This document shows positions 60,583 to 64,000 of a DNA stretch of 64,000 nucleotides, one piece after another (the first letter of the stretch is position 1; each line of letters begins with the position of its first letter). The position numbers and the translations under genes were made by a program. The notes beneath the pieces are model-generated. The model searched no databases and was not told where the DNA came from. It worked only from the letters and a program-made list of their open reading frames with translations. The stretch comes from Boothiomyces macroporosus (taxonomy: Eukaryota > Chytridiomycota > Chytridiomycetes > Rhizophydiales > Terramycetaceae): assembly GCA_027604185.1 (NCBI GenBank), contig JADGKB010000047.1:39120-103119 (forward strand). Reading direction: 5' to 3'.

Positions 60583-61892
60583 ATGTCCAGCTACAATGGT
60601 ATCCCACTGACCACGCAATCTGCCAAATCGCAAACATTTTACTTGGCAACAGATTATCATATAGATGACAATGACTCTGCCTATGTTCAACAAAACTCTA
60701 CCCTGAATGATTGCATGTCTTTGTGTGCACAAAACGATGGGGTGTACTTTCTGTGCACCGCTTTTTCATTCCATTCCAATACATGTTACTTTTTGGATCG
60801 CCCTATCAATACGTATACGATGGGTAAGAATGCTACAAATTATTTTGGGTTTATTCTAGCAAGAAACCAGAACTGCAATAACAATGGCGGAATTACATGT
60901 CTTGACTTGCCAAATGTATCTGGGCAATCAAAGCCCGCTGCTACTTCCAACTACCAGTCTCTGGATTGGACTGTTAGTAATGGGTGGTATACATCCAACT
61001 GTAAAGGCTCTACCAACCCAATACAAGTATACACTGGGACCATTTCAGACAATGAATGTAAAGATAACTGTAATACCTATTCAAGTACCTTATATTAACA
61101 TTAGCTTGCACTGCTTATGCTTACTCTGATACTGATAGCACTTGTAGTTTGTATGATTTAAATTTGAACACAATAAGATTTACGAAAGATGCGGATAGCT
61201 GTGGGTTTAAAATTAGCAGGTCTCAAAACTGTTTTGATGATGGAAAGTCGGTAACCTGTCAAGGCTATCAAAATAGTCCTGGATCAAGTGCTTCAGGACC
61301 AAATTCGTCCAATCAACCATCAAATGGATCAAACACGGGAATGATTATTGGAATTGTAGTTGCTGTTGCAGTGATAGCCGCTTGTGTTGTTGCGGTATTG
61401 TTTTACAGGAGGAAAAAACATAGCCCAATTCTAGTTGAAAAACAAGTTGAACACATTCCTCCACCGACTGACGCCATTCCAGTCGAACAGGTTCCTCAAA
61501 ACCAATATTTCCAAGCTACACTTGCACCTGCGTCTAGAACTGACTCAAAGTCAACGGCAGTGGCTTCAAATGCTACCTCTTCTCCTCAACAATCTCTGCA
61601 AAATACACTACCGCCTGTGATGAAACCTAACGTGGAAAGTGAGCTGCCAATACTTCAACCTGGTACGAGCTTTTCTCAGGCGAATGTCATGCAGCCTCCA
61701 GTAATACAAGGATCTATTCAACCACCAGTTATGAGCTCATTTGAGAATACTCACACTCAGCCACCAATCATGAATTTGTCCACAAGCTCAAACAAAAACG
61801 ATAGCCAGCCGCCAGTTATTGTTTTTAAAGAAAGTGGAGCAGCTCAAGACAGCACCATTTCTGCTCAACCCCCAATTCTAAAAGATCACTGA
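60583..61892 (+). CDS. Single-pass membrane protein with apple/PAN-like Cys modules, copy 1
   Basis: Two exons (one 20-nt intron) give 429 aa. Two PAN-like modules with regularly spaced Cys are visible: LNDCMSLCAQNDGVYFLCTA with SNTCYFLDRPINTYTMG, and ECKDNCNTYSSTCTAYAYSD with STCSLYDLN. Each ends in a CGFKISRSQNC/GFILARNQNC strand. A Ser/Gly linker, one TM helix (MIIGIVVAVAVIAACVVAVL) and a cytoplasmic tail rich in QPPV/QPPI motifs follow; these Pro motifs could bind SH3, WW or EVH1-like domains. No signal peptide is seen at the first ATG, so a 5' exon may be missing. Apple/PAN domains bind proteins or sugars; a surface receptor or adhesin is inferred. Confidence 0.72.
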
Positions 61893-62017
61893 ATAAAAAT
61901 TATTTTCTGCCTTTCGCACTCCTTTCACAAACACATGTGGAATGACCTTCCGTTTTCCTAATTAGTCATTCGCGGTTTAGACTTTTTCCTTTTTGAACAT
62001 TTTCATTTGCACAAAAA

Positions 62018-62476
62018 ATGAAACTCACTACAATCTTGGCTTCAGGACCACCAGCAGATCACTTGGCTTCTGGAACTGCAATCTGCCAACAGCAAAAAGC
62101 GGCCATCCTCGTTCACGTTCCAAAGACTGCCAAGTTCCATTCAGCAACAGTTTATCTAGGCACTGAGCTCTTGAAAGAAAACCACAACGTTACTTTTTCA
62201 GTATGTCCATCCTTGCATAAACCTTGTTTGGAAACTGCTTCTTTTGCATTGCCAAGTATCAAGCGCATTGAAGCTACCTGGGAATCAACAAAGTTTTCTA
62301 CTTTGGAAAAAGGGTTTGTTTGGTTTGTTGTTGAAGGAAACTCTCCCACCTTTGACCATAGTTTTACTTGGTTTGATGCGGCCAGTTTCAATCATACTAC
62401 TGCTTACAACGATGGTAAATGGACTGTCGAAAAGAATAGAGTTGGGGCATCTACCATAGAATTCATCGTACAATAG
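62018..62476 (+). CDS. Hypothetical protein, possibly secreted
   Basis: A single exon of 152 aa. The chain is rich in beta-prone, Ser/Thr/Phe segments with several potential N-glycosylation sites (ENHNVTFS, SFNHTT) and three Cys. Aromatic residues (FVWFVVEG, SFTWFDAAS) suggest a beta sandwich. The N-terminus (MKLTTILASG) is a weak signal peptide candidate at best. No family is recognised. A good ATG context and a stop codon followed by a clear 3' AT-rich flank support a real gene. Confidence 0.55.
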   Translation: MKLTTILASGPPADHLASGTAICQQQKAAILVHVPKTAKFHSATVYLGTELLKENHNVTFSVCPSLHKPCLETASFALPSIKRIEATWESTKFSTLEKGFVWFVVEGNSPTFDHSFTWFDAASFNHTTAYNDGKWTVEKNRVGASTIEFIVQ

Positions 62477-62511
62477 ACATTATGGATAAATAAATCAGAC
62501 CACGCTGTAGT

Positions 62512-62733
62512 GTTTTATAGGATTAGTGTTGTTATTGACTATTTTGGTTGTAATGTTTTATAGGATTAGTGTTGTTATTGACTATTTTGGCTGTAATGTT
62601 TTATAAGATTAGTGTTGTTATCGACTATTTTGGCTGTAATTTTGTTATCGACTATTTTGGCTGTAATGTTGTTGTCGACTATTTTGGCTGTAATGTTGTT
62701 GTCGACTATTTTGGCTGTAATGTTGTTGTCGAC
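62512..62733. repeat. Compound minisatellite, 43-bp and 27-bp units
   Basis: Three 43-bp units (starting 62512, 62555 and 62598, beginning GTTTTATAGGATTAGTG) pass into 27-bp units (62641, 62668, 62695 and a partial at 62722, beginning GTTGTTGTCGACT). Both unit types share GACTATTTTGGCTGTAAT, so the 27-bp form looks like a deletion derivative of the 43-bp form. It fills most of the gap before the second apple-like gene. Confidence 0.9.
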
Positions 62734-62822
62734 CATGTGGATTATACTGTTGCATAATATTAACACTATTATGGACCATGTTTACTATAGATGTTTATGG
62801 GTAAAAATCGCGTGTGGTGTTT

Positions 62823-64000
62823 ATGTTTTGGCTAATACGTACAACTACTGCTCAAATATATTACAATAGCATTATCCTAAGTGTCTACAACACTTCTACC
62901 GCACCAGTATACTATTCAAAGCAGTATTACATTCCAGACAAATACATTGCACTTGAACAAGTAGACAATGCGGAACAATGTATGACGGACTGCGCGCTAA
63001 ATACAGGTATCTACCACTAACTAGACTGTACAGTATTTTACTTTTCTCTTGGATCTTGTTATTTCATGGATAGACCTATTAATACATACACACCACAACC
63101 ATCTACTTTGGCAACAATGGGATTTATTCTTGCACGGAATTATAATTGCCAGTTAAGCAGTAATGTAATTTCGTGCCAGTCTATCCCGTAACAATTTGTT
63201 TATGTAGGTACATGAATTACAAAACTCAAAATGTTGGCAATACTGCTACATTCAACAATAACGAATTTAATGTGTATGATGGGTGGTATGTTGGTTCAGG
63301 ATGCTCTTTTCAAGGTTCAGGGCTGTACATGTCAAATAACACTGGCGGTACTGAATCTGGATGTAAATCGGGATGCAGTAACGATCAAGGCAATTACTCT
63401 TTAATTCAGCTTGTACAGGATATACTTTTAGAAAGACTGACACCACTTGTGAGTTTTACGATAGAACATTGGATAGTCTTGATCCACACGGTGACTACTC
63501 TAATGATTGTGGGTACATTTTCATTTATATAGATTTTTGCTATCAAAAAGTCCGAATTGTTTCGACAACTCTAGCATAATATCATGTGTCAATTTCGAAT
63601 CTACTGATTCACCTTTCAGTGGTGATTCCGGGTCTTCAAATTTAGGGTTGATTGTAGGGCTTTGTGCAGGGTTCATTATCTTGGCTGTAACTGCAGTGTT
63701 TTTCTATACAATCTGCAAAAGAGACTCTAATGAAAAACCAAGAGATTCGAGTTATTCCGATCAATCAAATGTTACCTTGAACCCAGACGGATCAGTTATT
63801 ATGGGCCCTGTAAACAACCCTCCATCTGGTTATAGCCCTAGTTATTATAGTTATCATTCAAGTAGCTTTTCTAATCCAAATCGGTATGACCAGGTTTATA
63901 ATCCTTACCAACCATCAAGCCCAACAATACCGTACACTTCTTACCAACCCTTTGATATCGCACAAAGAGTCCCCAGCACTTCATTTGAGATGGCTCCAAG
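62823..64000 (+). CDS. Apple/PAN-like membrane protein, copy 2 (cut by window end)
   Basis: At least five exons, with introns of 18 (63007-63024), 20, 20 (63390-63409, GC donor) and 20 nt. Modules parallel copy 1: QCMTDCALNTDCTVFYFSLG with SCYFMDRPINTYTPQ, and SGCKSGCSNDQACTGYTFRK with TTCEFYDRTLD. The joined CGFLLSKSPNCFDNSSIISC matches CGFKISRSQNCFDDGKSVTC of copy 1. A TM helix (LIVGLCAGFIILAVTAVFFY) and a Tyr/Pro/Ser-rich tail follow; the frame is still open at 64000. The start is uncertain: ATG 62823 gives MFWLIRTTTAQIYY without a strong signal peptide. Confidence 0.68.

Noticed and set aside
60493..60732. A 79-codon minus-strand frame overlapping the start of the first apple-like gene
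   Set aside because: It is antisense to an exon with clear Cys-module structure, and its own sequence shows no domain.
63374..63409. A 32-nt GT-AG intron in the second apple-like gene instead of the 20-nt GC-AG one
   Set aside because: It would delete SNDQ from a Cys module and shorten the C-C spacing compared with the paralogue; the GC-AG version also has the standard length.
1..64000. Bacterial or organellar origin, mobile elements, CRISPR, tRNA or rRNA genes
   Set aside because: Spliceosomal introns and eukaryote-specific genes occur throughout; I saw no transposase, reverse transcriptase, terminal repeats or structured RNA gene, although small RNAs cannot be excluded by eye.

Overview
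The window reads as nuclear DNA of a eukaryote with a very compact, AT-rich genome, most likely a zoosporic (flagellated) early-diverging fungus or close relative. Fungal markers are a full SPX-ankyrin-glycerophosphodiesterase protein (Gde1 type), a Pcl-type cyclin and secreted Cys-rich and LRR proteins like those of chytrids. An ARL13-like ciliary GTPase points to a flagellum. INSIG, Rheb, Treslin and DIS3L2 homologues are also present. I cannot name the species. About 40 protein genes fill the window, often 30-100 bp apart. I found no tRNA or rRNA gene, transposon or CRISPR array.

The dominant feature is the introns. I placed about 90 intron units by restoring reading frames and conserved motifs. 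All but one are only 18-23 nt long (mode 19-20), start GTA/GTT/GTG (two use GC), carry a CTAAY/TTAAY/TGAY branch-like motif 4-8 nt before the end, and finish in TAG/CAG/AAG. After their removal every multi-exon gene except transaldolase has a coding length divisible by three. In three places several such units stand head to tail with no exon base between them: four units (81 nt) in a TPR gene at 36445-36525, and four (80 nt) plus two (38 nt) in the Gde1-like gene at 59898-59977 and 59629-59666. These stacked introns are the strongest candidate for an undescribed system.

Layout: 0.4-3.8 kb (minus strand), a membrane-anchored solute-binding-like protein and a kinesin relative that has lost its ATP site. 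4.3-13.2 kb (plus), a coiled-coil/C1q-like protein, ubiquilin, Treslin/Sld3-like and Pat1. 13.2-20.6 kb, ARL13, a rhomboid, two unknowns, transaldolase (one-base frameshift) and an LRR-TM-SH3 protein. 21-31 kb, CPSF160/Cft1, a kelch protein, a Pcl-type cyclin, an F-box/LRR protein, an esterase and Rheb. 31-42 kb, an IQ-CH-RhoGEF, AP-3 mu, a multipass membrane protein, a CNOT10-like TPR protein, a histidine phosphatase, Cdc23/APC8, TMEM234, DUF4326 and a Myb protein. 43-54.8 kb, DIS3L2, three Cys-rich secreted proteins, a VWA protein, SET-MYND, UBR-ZZ, DTD and INSIG. 55-64 kb, a class 3 lipase, the Gde1-like protein, and two paralogous apple/PAN-like membrane proteins, the second cut by the window end.

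Several genes share pathways. mRNA turnover has Pat1, CNOT10-like, DIS3L2 and the 3'-end factor Cft1. Growth and phosphate sensing has Rheb, the Pcl-type cyclin and Gde1. Cell cycle has Treslin and Cdc23. Protein quality control has ubiquilin, UBR-ZZ and F-box proteins. They are not arranged in operons; the grouping reflects ordinary housekeeping density. Short minisatellites of 19-43 bp units lie in several upstream regions.
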